Shown piece by piece: positions 52,929-64,000 of a stretch of DNA of 64,000 bases (position 1 is its first letter; each line of letters begins with the position of its first letter). The stretch is taken from assembly GCA_019828545.1 (NCBI GenBank), contig JACVRA010000044.1, positions 248,001 through 312,000 on the forward strand. Reading direction: 5' to 3'. The notes beneath the pieces were generated by a model. That model did no database searches and was not told the DNA's origin. It saw only the letters and a program-made list of their open reading frames with translations. Source of the DNA: Paracamarosporium sp. OC-R06-R3. Taxonomy: Eukaryota; Ascomycota; Dothideomycetes; Pleosporales; Didymosphaeriaceae. Position numbers and translations under genes: made by a program.

Positions 52929-54762
52929 ATGTCCTCTCCATCGCGATCCGGGAACGATGCGACTCCGCAGCCTATCGCCGACCCAAACCCGCCCACGTAC
53001 GCTGCCTTCTCCCCGTCCACCCTAAGCCAAGCTACACCACAAACAAAGCTACGTTCTGCGATATTGGTACACCAGAAGAGCCCTTTACTCGCCGCGACAC
53101 CACCGCAGATAACTCGCGTGTTAGCGTACTCGCATCCGTACCTACTACCGTTGAACAAGTTCGTCGGGCTGTTAACATGGACGACTGGGGATCCGTGGGA
53201 AAGCTTTCTCCTAGTTGCAGGATTCTGGGCTTTGGTGCTATACGGCGACGCAGCCACAAGATATGCAGGGCCGATCATACTGGTGGTGGGTTTGATAGCG
53301 GGGATGTATGCGCGCAGATACTCCCCGCTTTCATCCACCTCATTCACGGGCGAGAAGGGTCAGAAGGGACACAGAAGGGCCGAATCAGAGAGCAACATCA
53401 AGCACCACAAAAGCTTGGAGGAGATCGTGGATAGCCTCAAGCTGTTTACGTCGCGTTGTAGTATTCTCCTCGACCCATTTCTGCGGCTGACGGACTTCCT
53501 CTCCACTCAGAGGACAGCGACTTCAGCAACGACGAGACCCGCGCTTACACTCTTGTTCGTTCGGATACTCTTTGTCCTACCGCTTTGGATTATTTTGACA
53601 CTGCCGCCATTCTACATACTTACAACGAAGCGAGTGGTACTAGCTGTTGGTACTGTGGTGCTCAGCTGGCATTCTAGACCTGCCCGAGTGTCGCGCGCGA
53701 TCCTTTGGCGGTCGCGGACGGTACGCAGGATATGTGTCTTCCTCACAGGGTTGAATTTCGGAGACATAGAGCCTGCGGCCAAGGGTAGCGACGGCGCCCC
53801 GGCTCTGCCACCCCGGAGGAAGAGCGCCCAGGAGGTTGCGGCCTCACTTGCTGCAAAGAGAAGACCAGACTCGCCAGGAGTACGATTTACATTCACCATC
53901 TACGAAAATCAAAGAAGATGGTTGGGAATAGGGTGGACATCCTCCATGTTGGCATATGAGCGAGCGCCATGGACTGACGAGCACCTTAACCCTGTACCAC
54001 CAAAAGACCAGTTCGAGCTTCCTGACGTTGAAGGAGGACATGCCAGGTGGAGATGGATAAAAGGTAGCGAGTGGAAGGTCGAAGGTGCAGAGAAGGACGC
54101 AAAGAGTGGCAAGGCTGTATCTGTAGAGGAAGTTGGATGGATATACTACGACAACAAGGTGTGTACTACAATGCATGGTGCCTTGAGATGAAACTAATTT
54201 GCAATAGTGGCGAGACGGCAAAAGAGGACAGGATAGCTGGGGCCGCTACACCCGCCGTCGGAAGTGGTATCGGGACGCCGAGTTGGTCGAGATTACTCCC
54301 TCCACAGATATAACGCCCATTCCCACGCCCCGTCTTGACCCCATCGCGGACGCCGCAGAACCTGCCACACCCACACCTTCCTCCAAAAAACCTTCTCACG
54401 CGCGGTCCGCCTCTACAGCGTCGAATACATTAACAAAGGTCAACTCCAGCACCAGCACCGTTGCTAGCTTAGCTGCCAGCGCGATTGCTAGCACTGACAC
54501 GACCCTTGCTGACACCCTCAACCTTGAAAACTACCATTCAGACGTTGATGCTGCTAGTACGAAGAGCAAGCGAGGGTGGTTCAAGAAGAAGAGGAGTCGT
54601 AGCAGGGGCGGTAGTGACACAGCGCCCACCATCGCGACAAGCACGAGTAGCAACCTGAGTCGGAGAAGCGATGAGGATGATGTTCACACACCGCTCGAGA
54701 GAACAGCAAGGGACGACGAGTGGAGGTTAGGTGATGATGTGCGTATGCAGTTGGATATATAA
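52929..54762 (+). CDS. Dysferlin-domain peroxin (Pex23/Pex30 family)
   Basis: Two exons, 52929-54158 and 54208-54762, give 594 residues; phase 0. After a disordered start, a reticulon-like membrane region follows: LGGTT-like LLTWTTGDPWESFLLVAGFWALVLYG and a second hairpin PIILVVGLIAG, then LLFVRILFVLPLWIILTLPPFYI. The dysferlin N part (RFTFTIYENQRRWLGIGWT..MLAYERAPWTD) starts near residue 318, and the dysferlin C part (RWRWIKGSEWKVE ... DSWGRYTRRRKWYRDAEL) is joined exactly over the intron. The C-terminal 150 residues are Ser/Thr-rich and disordered with a basic KKKRSRSR patch. Family members sit in the ER at peroxisome and lipid-droplet biogenesis sites and regulate peroxisome number and size. 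Which of the Pex23-family paralogs this is cannot be decided here. Confidence 0.92.
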
Positions 54763-56196
54763 TTTTTCTGGAGCTTGTTTGGTTAAGATGGGTTTCACGG
54801 CGCGAGGTGGTCTGGATTTGGGCACCATGGAAGTGAATCGGTATATGGGGGATTTATGGGCATCATAGCGGTTGGATGGATGGATGGATGGATAGCATCA
54901 GCAAAGGCTTGTATTAGGTCATGTGTATTGGATGCATTGGCACTGATTGCAGAGCATGTTTCCTTCCGACTCGCAAGCGGTACTGTTTGGTCTTTGTAGG
55001 ATAGGTATTCAAGCTTGGGTCTTTGTACAGATGAAGCATATACATTGCTCTATGAGGATTCGCAAGGAGCGAGCCTCATCTCCGTGCACAGCGATTCGCA
55101 CAGTGCCGGCTTGCGGACGATTTGGGGCGTATTGTTTTGCATGAAGGCGGAGGACCCTGGCCCCGGCAAGACAGGCATATGACGTACCCGTTCCGTGGGC
55201 TATCATTCCTCGTGCAGACGTGTGCATTTCTTGCCATATCGAGGGGTGGTGTGGCACATGGGAATGACGTGCGGCACCTCGCTTGAGCGAAAATCAATAG
55301 ACTGCACAGAGCAGCTGCAGGTGTCACCAGGGAACTCGCCACTGCGCGAGGACGCAGCGCTGCAGAGTCGGTCTTCGTGGTGGGATTCCGGACAGCGGAC
55401 CCGACACGCTGTCAGCAGTGAAGGGCACCGGTACCCGCTGTGCCGGCGCGGCGGCAGAGGTGCGGAAGAAAGGCACGCCTCGTCAGCTGTGAGGCGGGCC
55501 GTTTCACGACGCTGTGGCCAATGGTGAGGCATGCATGAAAACAATCTGAGTCCGCCGGCCGCATGTTTCGAGAGACGCCAGGCGGTGTCTCAGGCCATGT
55601 GCTTCTGCAGACGGCGACGACGACGATGCCATGTGCCTTCTCCAGGCACCCACGCGTGCTGGCAGCTCGCACAACCATGGCGGTGCGCTGTACGTACGGT
55701 TCTTGGGTCGCAGCGGGATCCCCAGGACCATAGCGTACGCAGGGTAGCATCTGGCGTGGCGATCGTCGAGGCCGCGACCACGGCCCAAAAATAATTGCTT
55801 CGCGGCGGAGACAACGGCGCCTGGTAGCCGCGCCGCCCACGAATGGGCGGCTCCGCGTGCCCTGGGCCTGTCCAGCATGCGACAGGGATGCGCCGTCATA
55901 GTCTCAACGGGGTCGAGCAAAACACCTGAATCCCTTGTTCGCTCTTTATCACACGCCGCTCGCTGAACACCCGTTTGACCCTTTGTCTGCTCCACGCCTT
56001 CTTTCCCGTCTTCTCCCTCGCTTACTCCTTTTTTTAATTGTTTACGCGGGCTATTGACTAGACTGCACCCAGGGCACATGCTCTGATCTCCATCGCGTCC
56101 CTTGCGCCTTCCCCCCCGACACACGACACAGTCGCACCTTCTCGACTGACACACGCTCGCTCTTTCCTCCTCCACACCATACGCACCACCCTCACA
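54763..56196. other. Intergenic region between the peroxin and CSC1-like genes
   Basis: 1.4 kb without a supported gene. It has a short GGAT run at 54874-54894. From about 55500 it is GC-rich and open in several frames on both strands (for example 55504-56175 minus), again without motifs. The last 280 bp before 56197 are strongly pyrimidine-rich, as expected for promoter and leader of the downstream gene. Confidence 0.5.
54874..54894 (+). repeat. GGAT microsatellite
   Basis: About five consecutive GGAT units are directly visible in the 3' region of the peroxin gene. No function is implied. Confidence 0.85.
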
Positions 56197-59192
56197 ATGG
56201 CTTCGAGCTCGCGGGGCCTCATGTTCCCGCGAGATGGAGAGCCCAGCTTAGGCGACAAGCTCCTCAATCTCATGAAAGATCCCTTCAGCAGCGAAGTACG
56301 CAAAGCACTGGCCATCTGCAAGCAACTTCTAACCTGAGCAGGTCGTCACGGGCTCCCTTATTGCTGCCATAGCCACCTCGTTGAGCATTACCACCGCCAT
56401 CTTCCTCGCCTTCTGCATACTACGACCCTGGAATGAAGTCGTTTACGCACCTCGCCTTCGTCACACCGACGAGAAACACAGGCCGCCGCCCATGGACAAG
56501 AGCCTCTTTGCCTGGTTTCGTCCAGTCTTCAAAACCACCGAACACGAATACATGAACACAATCGGCATGGATGCCACCGTCTTCCTGCGCATTGCTCGCA
56601 TGTGCCGCAACATGTTCATCTGCCTCGCTATAGCCGGTTGCGCCATCATTTTGCCCATCAATATCGCAAAATCCACAAACATCGACGGCAGTAAGGACAC
56701 GGGCAACATCATCTTTCTCATGACACCCATGACGCTGTGGGGGGATGCTTTCTGGGCCTATGTGGTTTGCGCATATGCCTTCGACATCATCGTCTGCGCT
56801 TTCCTGTGGTGGACTTACCGCGCCATTCACCAGCTGAGGAGGAAGTTCATGGAAAGCCCCGAATACCAGAACAGCCTCCATTCCCGAACGCTCATGATTA
56901 CCGATATCAAGAGGAGCTTGCGTAGCGATCAAGGCATCGTCGAGATCACCGACAGCGTCAGGGCGACGCCCGATGTGCCGCGCGCATCTGTTGGGAGGAA
57001 CGTTAAAGATATCCCAGATCTAATTGAGCAGCATGAACAGGCTGTCGTCGAGCTGGAGAAGGTCCTGGCCAAATACTTGAAGAATCCAAACAGCTTGCCC
57101 GCGACACGTCCACTCTGCAAACCTTCCAAGAGGGACCCCGAATACAGCGGCAGCGCAGCAAAAGTGGATGCAATCGATTACTTGACGGCAAGGATCCAGC
57201 GCTTAGAAACCAAGATCAAGGAAATCCGCGAAACGGTAGACAAGCGCGACGCGATGCCCTACGGGTTTGCTAGCTACGAAACCATCGAATCTGCACATAC
57301 CGTGGCATTCGCCGCGCGGAGCAAGACGGTTAAGGGTGCAATTGTTCAGCTCGCGCCTAGGCCAAAGGACATTATCTGGAAGAATCTGGCCGTGGATGCC
57401 AAAACCCGTCGATGGAGAGCATTTATCAATGGCGTCTGGATTACTCTTCTCACGATGCTGTATTTCATCCCTAACGCTCTGATTGCCGTTTTCCTTGCCC
57501 AGCTCTCCAACATTGCCTTGCTTTGGCCCGAGTTTGGTGAAGAAATGAAGAGAAACCCCAAGGCCTGGTCTATCGTGCAAGGTAAGTGAAGTATGTATCC
57601 TGGCAGTTGAGCTAGGCTGACTGGATTCTGTAGGTATCGCTGCTCCGGCCCTTACCTCGCTTTTCTACTATTTCCTCCCCATCATCTTCCGCCGCCTTTC
57701 CATCAAAGCCGGTGATCTTTCCAAGACGTCGCGCGAAAGGCACGTCGTCTCCAAACTTTACTCCTTCTTCGTCATCAACAACTTGCTCGTCTTTTCGCTT
57801 TTCGGCGCCGTATTCCGCCTAGTCACCGCAACGGTTGAGCTCGCGAAGCAGGGTAATCTCCCGTGGTACGAAATCTTGAAGGAAATCCACCCTTTCGAAA
57901 ACACAATGGTCGCTCTCTGTCAGATGACCACTTTCTGGGTCACATGGCTGATTCAGCGTAATTTGGGTGCCGCCATCGACTTGTCTCAGGCTGTCAACCT
58001 TGGATGGGGATCGTTCTCCCGTAAATTTTTAAATCCCACGCCGCGTGAGCTTATACAGCGGACTGCACCTCCGCCATTCGAGTATGCTAACTACTACAAC
58101 TACTTCCTTTTCTACTCAACGGTTGCTCTCTGCTTCGGCTCTTTGCAGCCTATCACCCTGGTCGTTACCGCATTCTACTTTACCATTGATTCTTCGATGA
58201 AGAAGTATCTTCTGCTGTAAGTGGCCCACTGACGTCTGTTATCCTCAGCTGACATTTATAGGTATGTCTTTGCCACGAAGAACGAGTCCGGCGGTGTCTA
58301 CTGGCGCACTATCTTCAACCGTATGCTCGTCGCTCTTGTCATCTCGAATAGCATCATCGCCCTCATGGTCGGTGCTCGCGGTAGCGACATCAAGATGATG
58401 CTCGGCGTCATGGCTCCTATCCCCTTCCTGCTCATCGGTTTCAAATTCTACTGCAAGAGCACCTTCGACAGCGCAATGAAGTACTACACGAAGGGCGAGA
58501 CGCTCAAGGGTGTCGAAGCTCCTCCACCGATCGATAAGGAATCTCGCCGGCGCGACCGCGTCGCCGTTCGATTCGGCCACCCAGCCCTATACCAAAAGCT
58601 CACTGTACCAATGGTACACGAGAAGAGCAAGCATCTCCTGGCTGAAGTGTACCGCGGCCGCTTAGACGGCGATCTGGGAGCCACTGGATACAGCGACGTC
58701 TACAGCATGAAGCGCATGTCCAAGGAAAACCCCGGGAAAGCCATCGCAGGAACCGGCCCCTTCGAATTCGTCTCCGAGTCTAACATGGATTTCGAGAACT
58801 TCAAAAACCGCCCCGAATTCGCCGACGAAGCAGGCGGCGACTCGAGCTCTTTGTACGGCCCGTCCACCATCAGCCGCCCCGGTACACCTTCGTCCGTCAT
58901 GGGCGGCAGCGAGCGCGGCCGCTCCGCCTCGCGAGGAAGCGAAAGGGACGAGCCGGGCGTCACGTACCCCGCGGGCTACCACACGACGCCGAGCAATCTG
59001 CGGGAGTACAGCCCTGGCCCAGATTCAAGTGGATTCGGCCGCACAGTAAGCAACACCAGCCAAGCGCGCGACGACGCAATGCTGTTATCTGGCGCCCAAC
59101 CTATGGGAACCCACACACCGCTTTCCAGCGCGTACACGCCGTACAGCCCCGATCAAACCGGCCACGGAAGAACAGATTACTTTGCAAGGTAA
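56197..59192 (+). CDS. CSC1/OSCA-family calcium-permeable osmosensitive channel (DUF221/RSN1)
   Basis: Four exons, 56197-56295, 56342-57581, 57634-58216 and 58262-59192, give 950 residues with phases 0, 1, 2. The N-terminal helix GSLIAAIATSLSITTAIFLAFCILRP is followed by PMDKSLFAWFRPVFKTTEHEYMNTIGMDATVFLRI, a signature of the RSN1_TM region. A cytosolic RRM-like insert with a KDIPDLIEQHEQAVVELEKVLAKYL coiled coil follows. The DUF221 core of about seven helices starts at DIIWKNLAVD and includes GIAAPALTSLFYYFLP and YYNYFLFYSTVALCFGSLQPI. The C-terminal about 200 residues are disordered and Ser/Gly-rich. Family members are mechanosensitive or osmosensitive cation channels or scramblases of the TMEM16/TMC superfamily in the plasma membrane. 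Fungi have several paralogs, so no single gene symbol is given. Confidence 0.93.
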
Positions 59193-59600
59193 ATAGCAAG
59201 GCTTGCGGTACGACTTTAATGACACTTTTTTTTGTTTTCCTTTTCCTTTGTCAAGAGTGGATTCTGCTGGGCGGGATTCTTGCATCTAGATGGCGTTTGA
59301 TTCGTGTTGCATCTGTAGCAAGATGGTTTTGTGAGAGACAGAGAGGTGCATGTCGATGTTGGATACCATTGTAGTGTAGTTAGCTAGCGAAGCCAGCGAA
59401 GCCAGCGAAACAGAGTGAGAAAGATAAGAAGTCAAATCAAGTAGCCCAGATGAGGGGCGTTGTTCGTGTCATATCCTTCCTTCGTTATACGCGTTGATGT
59501 CGTCCTGTGAGGTTGTAACTAACTAACAAGTGCGATTTAACTCGTCCACACACACACTCGTCCCAACATCCATCTCAACATTTCCCCTCGCGCTCGTCTC
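59193..59600. other. 3' region of the CSC1-like gene
   Basis: No gene. It holds a T-rich tract at about 59226 and, at 59386-59411, about three copies of AGCGAAGCC (the last imperfect), a 9-bp tandem repeat. Confidence 0.6.
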
Positions 59601-62300
59601 AACGTTTTTCGGAGGGGATGGGGCGGGTATATATAGCTTCTCGATGCGCGGTTTTGGGCTGCACACTTCTCTTCTTTTCTTGACTGCGTGGTTGGGGGTC
59701 TAAAAGATAAAGCACTTCAAAGTATGGAGGTGCTGGGAGTTGTGGAGTAAAACAAATGCGAAAAAGTGCATGGGGTGATTTTCGGGCGGAGTAAAAGATT
59801 CCTGGAACAATTGAATGGGGTGGTTGTTGGGGTGGAATCTGCAAGTCTAAAAAAAGAAGCGAAGAGAAGTCTATCGTATGGGGTTTGTCCTGCGCTTGTG
59901 GGAGGAGAGCACATCTTCCTTCTTTACTGCGCATGCGGTTTGGGGGTTTAAAACTGGACATCAATAGAGAAATGGAGGTTGGGCCTGGGAAGGGTGGAGG
60001 GAAAGTCCTCGGCGACGAAGCGTACATGGTGTTTGGTGGGGTGGGGTCTTGCAGTTTAAAGAGAGAGAGAGAGAGACTTGATGGGGTTTGTGCTGCTCAC
60101 ACAGCACAGTTCTTCCCACTCTACACCTCGCGATTGAGGGTTTAAAACTCGAACATAATGGCATTATGGAGGTTGTCCTCGGGAGCAGTGGATTGAAGAA
60201 GATTCCATAAAGATGACATGGGGTGTTTGTGGGGCGGGGTCTTAGAGTTCAAGAACATTCGAAGACGATCCAAGGGGCTTATGCTGTGGGGGCGATGGAT
60301 TACAAATGCGTCCGAACACACCGAATGGGGGATTGTCTGGGTTTGGGACATCAGTGCGCGTCTTCAAGAACTATGTCCTGGAGAAAATATGGGTGTCTGG
60401 TTTGGGGTGAAGCCTTCAACCCTTAATCATATGCGGTTTTGCATCATGGAGGTCTTGACTTTGGAGCGGGGTATTTAAAGAACACGATGCACACACCATG
60501 GGATTGTTTGGCGCGTGGGACTTAAACGATTAAGGCAACTAGTCGATGGGCGCTTGTTCCAGGAGTTGAAACAGAGAATGACAGACTTCCATGGTGTGGG
60601 ACGTTGTTTGACCTGCACACATATTCTCTCCGCTGGTCTCGCGGCTTGAGATTGAAACGGGAAAACGTATCATGCATGAAGACGTGCTGGAAGCGGTGAA
60701 ATCAAAATTGCCTACGATGGATGTTGCTGGGACTCAAACTCAGATATAAACTATTCATGGGTGTTCGCTTCCGGCGTTGAAAAGATGAGAGAGATCATTA
60801 TGGGACGGGTTTCCCTCGCCTTCGTTTCGATCTGCACACTTCCTCCACGATGTCGTGGCTCGAGTGTCTACGAATTATAATTGTGCCGCGTTCTGAGATA
60901 TGGGGTGGAGCTAGACAGGTCTATAAAAACCATAGATACAGCAATAAAATTCATGTGACATGGATTTTTGCTGCGGAAGAAGAGGATAAAAGCCACCTCC
61001 AGGACACGTTGATGGCCTGAATTATGGAGTGTTGGACTTCAAATGGACTCAAACGAGCACATGGTGTCTGCTGATTGGGTCCAAATCATTGGTCGGCGCA
61101 CTCTATGTGGCGGGATTCTCCTTACAGTCTCTCCATCGGTCTTGGCATTCGAGAGTCCAGATAAATATGCTAAGAGATTATGGAGTTTTTGCTGTAGGTA
61201 AGCGGATTAAAATTATAAAAGGAAAGGCTCATGGGGCTTTGCCTGGAATCTTGACGTCTAAAAAGACGATGAAAGTATTGATATGGCGTGCGCGATGAGC
61301 TAGGGTTACACTGTGCACCACTCCTTCCCCCCTATTCTCATTTCGGGGTTAGGATTTCAACATTTAATCGCTGCTGAATCATGGAGTTTCAGCCTCAAGA
61401 GCGGCGGATTTTGACAACTACAAGAAGAGAACATGAAAGATCATTGGAATGGGAGAGTTAGAATTGAAATAATGCTCTAATGCATGTACGTGCGTCTGGC
61501 TTGGGGCTGGAGTGTCCGACTTTAAACCAGGTGCTGTCATAGTGCACGAAGTTTCGTCAGGAAACTGGCGCGCATCAGAACAGAGCTACGGAAAACTTCA
61601 TGGGGGATCTTATCAGGAGTCTTAGCTTTTTGGACTTTTGAAGAGCAAGTCTAAAACCCCTATGGTTTTCTTGTCTGAAGCTTGGATATTAGAGAATAAA
61701 ATTCTGGAACAAACGCATATGGTGTTTGCGATGACTTGACGCCTCCCGATTGGCACACTAAACGGTTTCTCTAGAGATTACCATGTCGATCTTGCTAGAG
61801 ACGTGAACTTCAAAATATAGCAAAAAAACCTGATGTACATGAGGACTTGTAGGTCGAAATTCATAATAGCAAATGCTTATGTGCTTTAGACTGGGCTCAA
61901 AATATCGGATGACGTTAGGCGAGGTATATGCTTCTCTTTTGCTCCTTTACCATCCTTGCGGTTCGAGGGAGTAGCAATAAAAAAGTTGAATTTAGATGGA
62001 ATTCACATTTTGAGAGTGGTAGATTGAAAATGGACTCACAGAATACTCATGGTGCCTTTCCTGTAGTCTTGGATAAGAAAAAGCACAGAATAGGATAGAT
62101 GAGGTGTATAGTGTACGTATGGATGGAACGAAAGTACAAATATACTACAGATGGCTGGTCTGGTCTTAGAAGCTGTTAGATCTGAAGATATCGTATCAGC
62201 AGCCTTACATTCTAATGGAGTTTTACCTGGGCAAATGTTTGTATCAACATAGATGTTTGAGCAAACGCATCAGAATCGTAGCACAATTACTTCAAGAATT
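59600..62300. repeat. Diverged quasi-periodic repeat array (fossil satellite-like)
   Basis: About 2.7 kb with no gene, built of loosely similar units about 150-280 bp long. The exact 8-mer ATGGAGGT recurs at 59724, 59972, 60166 and 60446. Variants ATGGAGTG or ATGGAGTT follow at 61024, 61179 and 61381. Other recurring boxes are a GGGTTTAAAAC-like box (59940s, 60139) with variants, a TGGGGTG(T/G)TTG...GGGGT box (about 59780, 59815, 60028, 60219), and pyrimidine-rich CACACTTCT-like blocks just upstream of the TTTAAAA-type box. Similarity decays toward the right as the sequence becomes more AT-rich. Copy boundaries are approximate because they were found by eye. A GA microsatellite lies inside it at 60061-60076. 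Confidence 0.6.
60061..60076 (+). repeat. GA microsatellite
   Basis: Eight GA dinucleotides in a row are visible inside the larger diverged repeat region. No function is implied. Confidence 0.85.
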
Positions 62301-62634
62301 ATATATCATACGTCAAATGGAATCCTGTTTTCATCACACCGGTTAGGACTTCGCTGTCCAACTCGCACGTGATCTATTTCTTTCTAAGAATGTGCACCGA
62401 CCAGCTATGCACTGGTGCAGCTCGATAGCCCTATATAACATCAAAACATGAGCCCAATACTAGGTGTCAACACCCACTTACCTTATCGCCTCAACTAAAC
62501 CCTTCAAGTCGGAGCAACCCTGTTAAATCAGTATCTATCCGGTATACGCACGCACAGCCCACTCACTCAAACAGAAATTAGAACGAGACCAGATTAGCGA
62601 GACCGACACCGCGAACGAGAATGGTGAGAGTCCA

Positions 62635-63296
62635 ATGGATATCCATAGTATGTTCAGAACGTACAAATATCCGGGCCAGGCAGATACCTTAGCTAACCCT
62701 CATGAAGTTGCCCTCGACATCGTAATTGCTCTCCGCCACCGAGACTACCAGCTTCGTTTCCAGAGGCACACTCAAAACCAGCTACAGATCAATCAGGATG
62801 GGGAAAAATTACAGGAAAAGTGCATAGCACTACGAAAAGAAATTGAAGGTCAAAACGAGGTAGGCCCGCCAGACACAACCTCAACTTAAAGAGTTAAGAG
62901 CTGACACAGTTTTAGGCAGAATAACCTTGAGGAGAGGCATCTCAGGCGGATTATCGAGTGCGATAAGGAAGCCATGGCGATTGAGCAGCGCCACACCAAC
63001 GATAGACGTGAAGCCATCGATCTGCTTAAGGATATATTAGAGCATGAGGACCCGCAAACTGACGATTCAAGGATTCAATACTTTTTGCGTTCCAGGAGGA
63101 ATTGCTAGAGGAAGAAGGGGACGTCCGGCAACACCTGCATGTTCCCTTTCTCGACGTGCTATTTCCAGACATGGACGAGGATACACGCTTCATGATATCC
63201 TTGGTCCGCGGAGTACCGGAGGAAAAACAGATGCGCTATCTGAAGACGGTCTTGAAGTGGAGTGGGGAGGTTATTAAGCATGAGGAGGTGGATTGA
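62635..63296 (+). CDS. Unrecognised charged, helical protein; gene model incomplete or broken
   Basis: I do not recognise this. From ATG 62635 the frame encodes a charged segment (MDIHSMFRTYKYPGQ..., then a Gln/Glu/Arg-rich helix) up to a possible GTAGGC donor after 62859. Using a CAG acceptor at 62919, it continues with NNLEERHLRRIIECDKEAMAIEQRHTNDRREAIDLLKDILEHED, likely coiled coil. A second strong acceptor (ACTGAC then a pyrimidine tract and CCAG, ending 63095) leads into EELLEEEGDVRQHLHVPFLDVLFPDMDEDTRFM ending at 63296. No GT donor in the preceding exon keeps the frame into that last part, so either a frameshift exists or the model is wrong. The open upstream frame from about 62530 contains no earlier ATG. 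Likely lineage-specific; function unknown. Confidence 0.4.
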
Positions 63297-63583
63297 ACGC
63301 GTTCTCCGCGATCTGACTGTTCTATATATATACTCAGCATTGATATGTTGGTCCTAAGATGTTCGGGGCCGATTGGAGAAGCAAGCGATTGTTGAGACAT
63401 GGAATTGGCGTTCCAATATGGATGGGCATGGTATGGATATCTGGAGCTTGAGACTTGCGCTCAGTGTGCCGCTGATGGGGTTATAGTATGGGGAATCCTG
63501 CTAGTTAGATGCCTCCTATAATGAGTAAGTGCAGAGGCTGAAACTTAGTCTAGGAATATACTATATCCCAATACCACGAGAAC

Positions 63584-63940
63584 ATGATAGCGAATACATT
63601 CCAACGCGATATCGTCTACATCAAGAAAGCATTTAATGAGAGTCCGAAAAAGAAGTTGCAAGCCTACAATGACACTCGCGCGACTACTAAAAAGATCAAA
63701 AAAGAATGTGAAGCCGCGTTGAACTCCGTAAAGCAACATAAGAAAGCATGGAACAAGCTTCGGGTCTTGCGGTCTTCCTTCAGTGAAGGTAGCAAGCGCG
63801 CCGCTAACAGCGATGAGGTCGCAACGAAAACTATCTACGAGGAGGAGTTCACCCCACACGATGAAGCGATACAGCGTCTGAAGAGTGTGGTCGACCAGAT
63901 TTATGCATGGGTAAATCAATCTGAAGACACATTCGCCTGA
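63584..63940 (+). CDS. Unrecognised short Lys-rich helical ORF
   Basis: An uninterrupted 118-residue ORF from ATG 63584 to TGA 63940. It is rich in Lys, Glu, Ala and Ser, with predicted helices (KKIKKECEAALNSVKQHKKAWNKLR and EAIQRLKSVVDQIYAWV) and no signal peptide, membrane segment or known motif. It follows the unresolved charged gene at 62635 by about 290 bp on the same strand and has a similar composition, so the two could be parts of one gene. Downstream of the stop, bases from about 63950 to the window edge are again open and charged, so a further exon may continue outside. A long ORF on the opposite strand (63545-63973) is also open, which lowers confidence. Confidence 0.4.
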   Translation: MIANTFQRDIVYIKKAFNESPKKKLQAYNDTRATTKKIKKECEAALNSVKQHKKAWNKLRVLRSSFSEGSKRAANSDEVATKTIYEEEFTPHDEAIQRLKSVVDQIYAWVNQSEDTFA

Positions 63941-64000
63941 TAAGATCATAAGGACAAGATGCTGATTCGTCACCAGATCAAGAAACAGTTCGAGGTCGCC

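Noticed and set aside
55504..56175. 223-residue minus-strand ORF upstream of the CSC1-like gene
   Set aside because: Overlaps the pyrimidine-rich leader of the plus-strand gene, reads as Arg/Cys-rich low-complexity sequence, and other frames in both directions are open too.

Overview
This window is nuclear DNA of a filamentous ascomycete, most likely Dothideomycetes and probably Pleosporales. The genes carry short spliceosomal introns of about 45 to 130 bp with GT(A/G)AGT-like donors. Housekeeping proteins read as Pezizomycotina orthologs. The giant peptide synthetase has the four-adenylation-domain ferrichrome architecture known from NPS2 of Cochliobolus. The class and order are inferred from that resemblance; no database search was run.

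Layout. The left edge holds the 3' end of an NmrA-like gene and intron-rich ribosomal protein uS19 (RPS15). A decayed small membrane-protein gene (DUF7704-like) follows at about 3.2-3.66 kb. Positions 3,971-29,212 are an iron-siderophore locus. It contains an NPS2/SidC-type ferrichrome (probably ferricrocin) synthetase of about 5,411 residues on the minus strand, a divergent full-length ABCB exporter-type transporter, and a SidA L-ornithine N5-monooxygenase. Five exact ATCWGATAA elements, the consensus of the iron-sensing GATA repressors SreA/SRE, lie in the two promoters of this locus: two between the synthetase and the transporter, three upstream of sidA. The logic is that SidA hydroxylates ornithine, an acyltransferase outside the window acylates it, and the synthetase assembles the cyclic hexapeptide. 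The transporter may move the siderophore or its precursors.

From 30.5 to 59.2 kb the window is ordinary housekeeping sequence: YAK1 kinase, eIF3c (NIP1), a LITAF-domain protein, the U5 snRNP assembly factor AAR2, ESCRT-II VPS22/SNF8, a PAP2 lipid phosphatase, a TRF4-type non-canonical poly(A) polymerase, PAM16, a dysferlin-domain peroxin and a CSC1/OSCA channel. PAM16 appears to have a first coding exon that is only the ATG, followed by a GC-AG intron.

Beyond 59.2 kb the character changes. About 2.7 kb is a heavily diverged, quasi-periodic repeat with no genes. It is followed by short, charged, unrecognised ORFs up to the window edge. This looks like a lineage-specific or accessory segment.

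CDS coordinates below are genomic spans; exons are given in the text and were chosen by splice consensus, reading-frame continuity and expected protein motifs.
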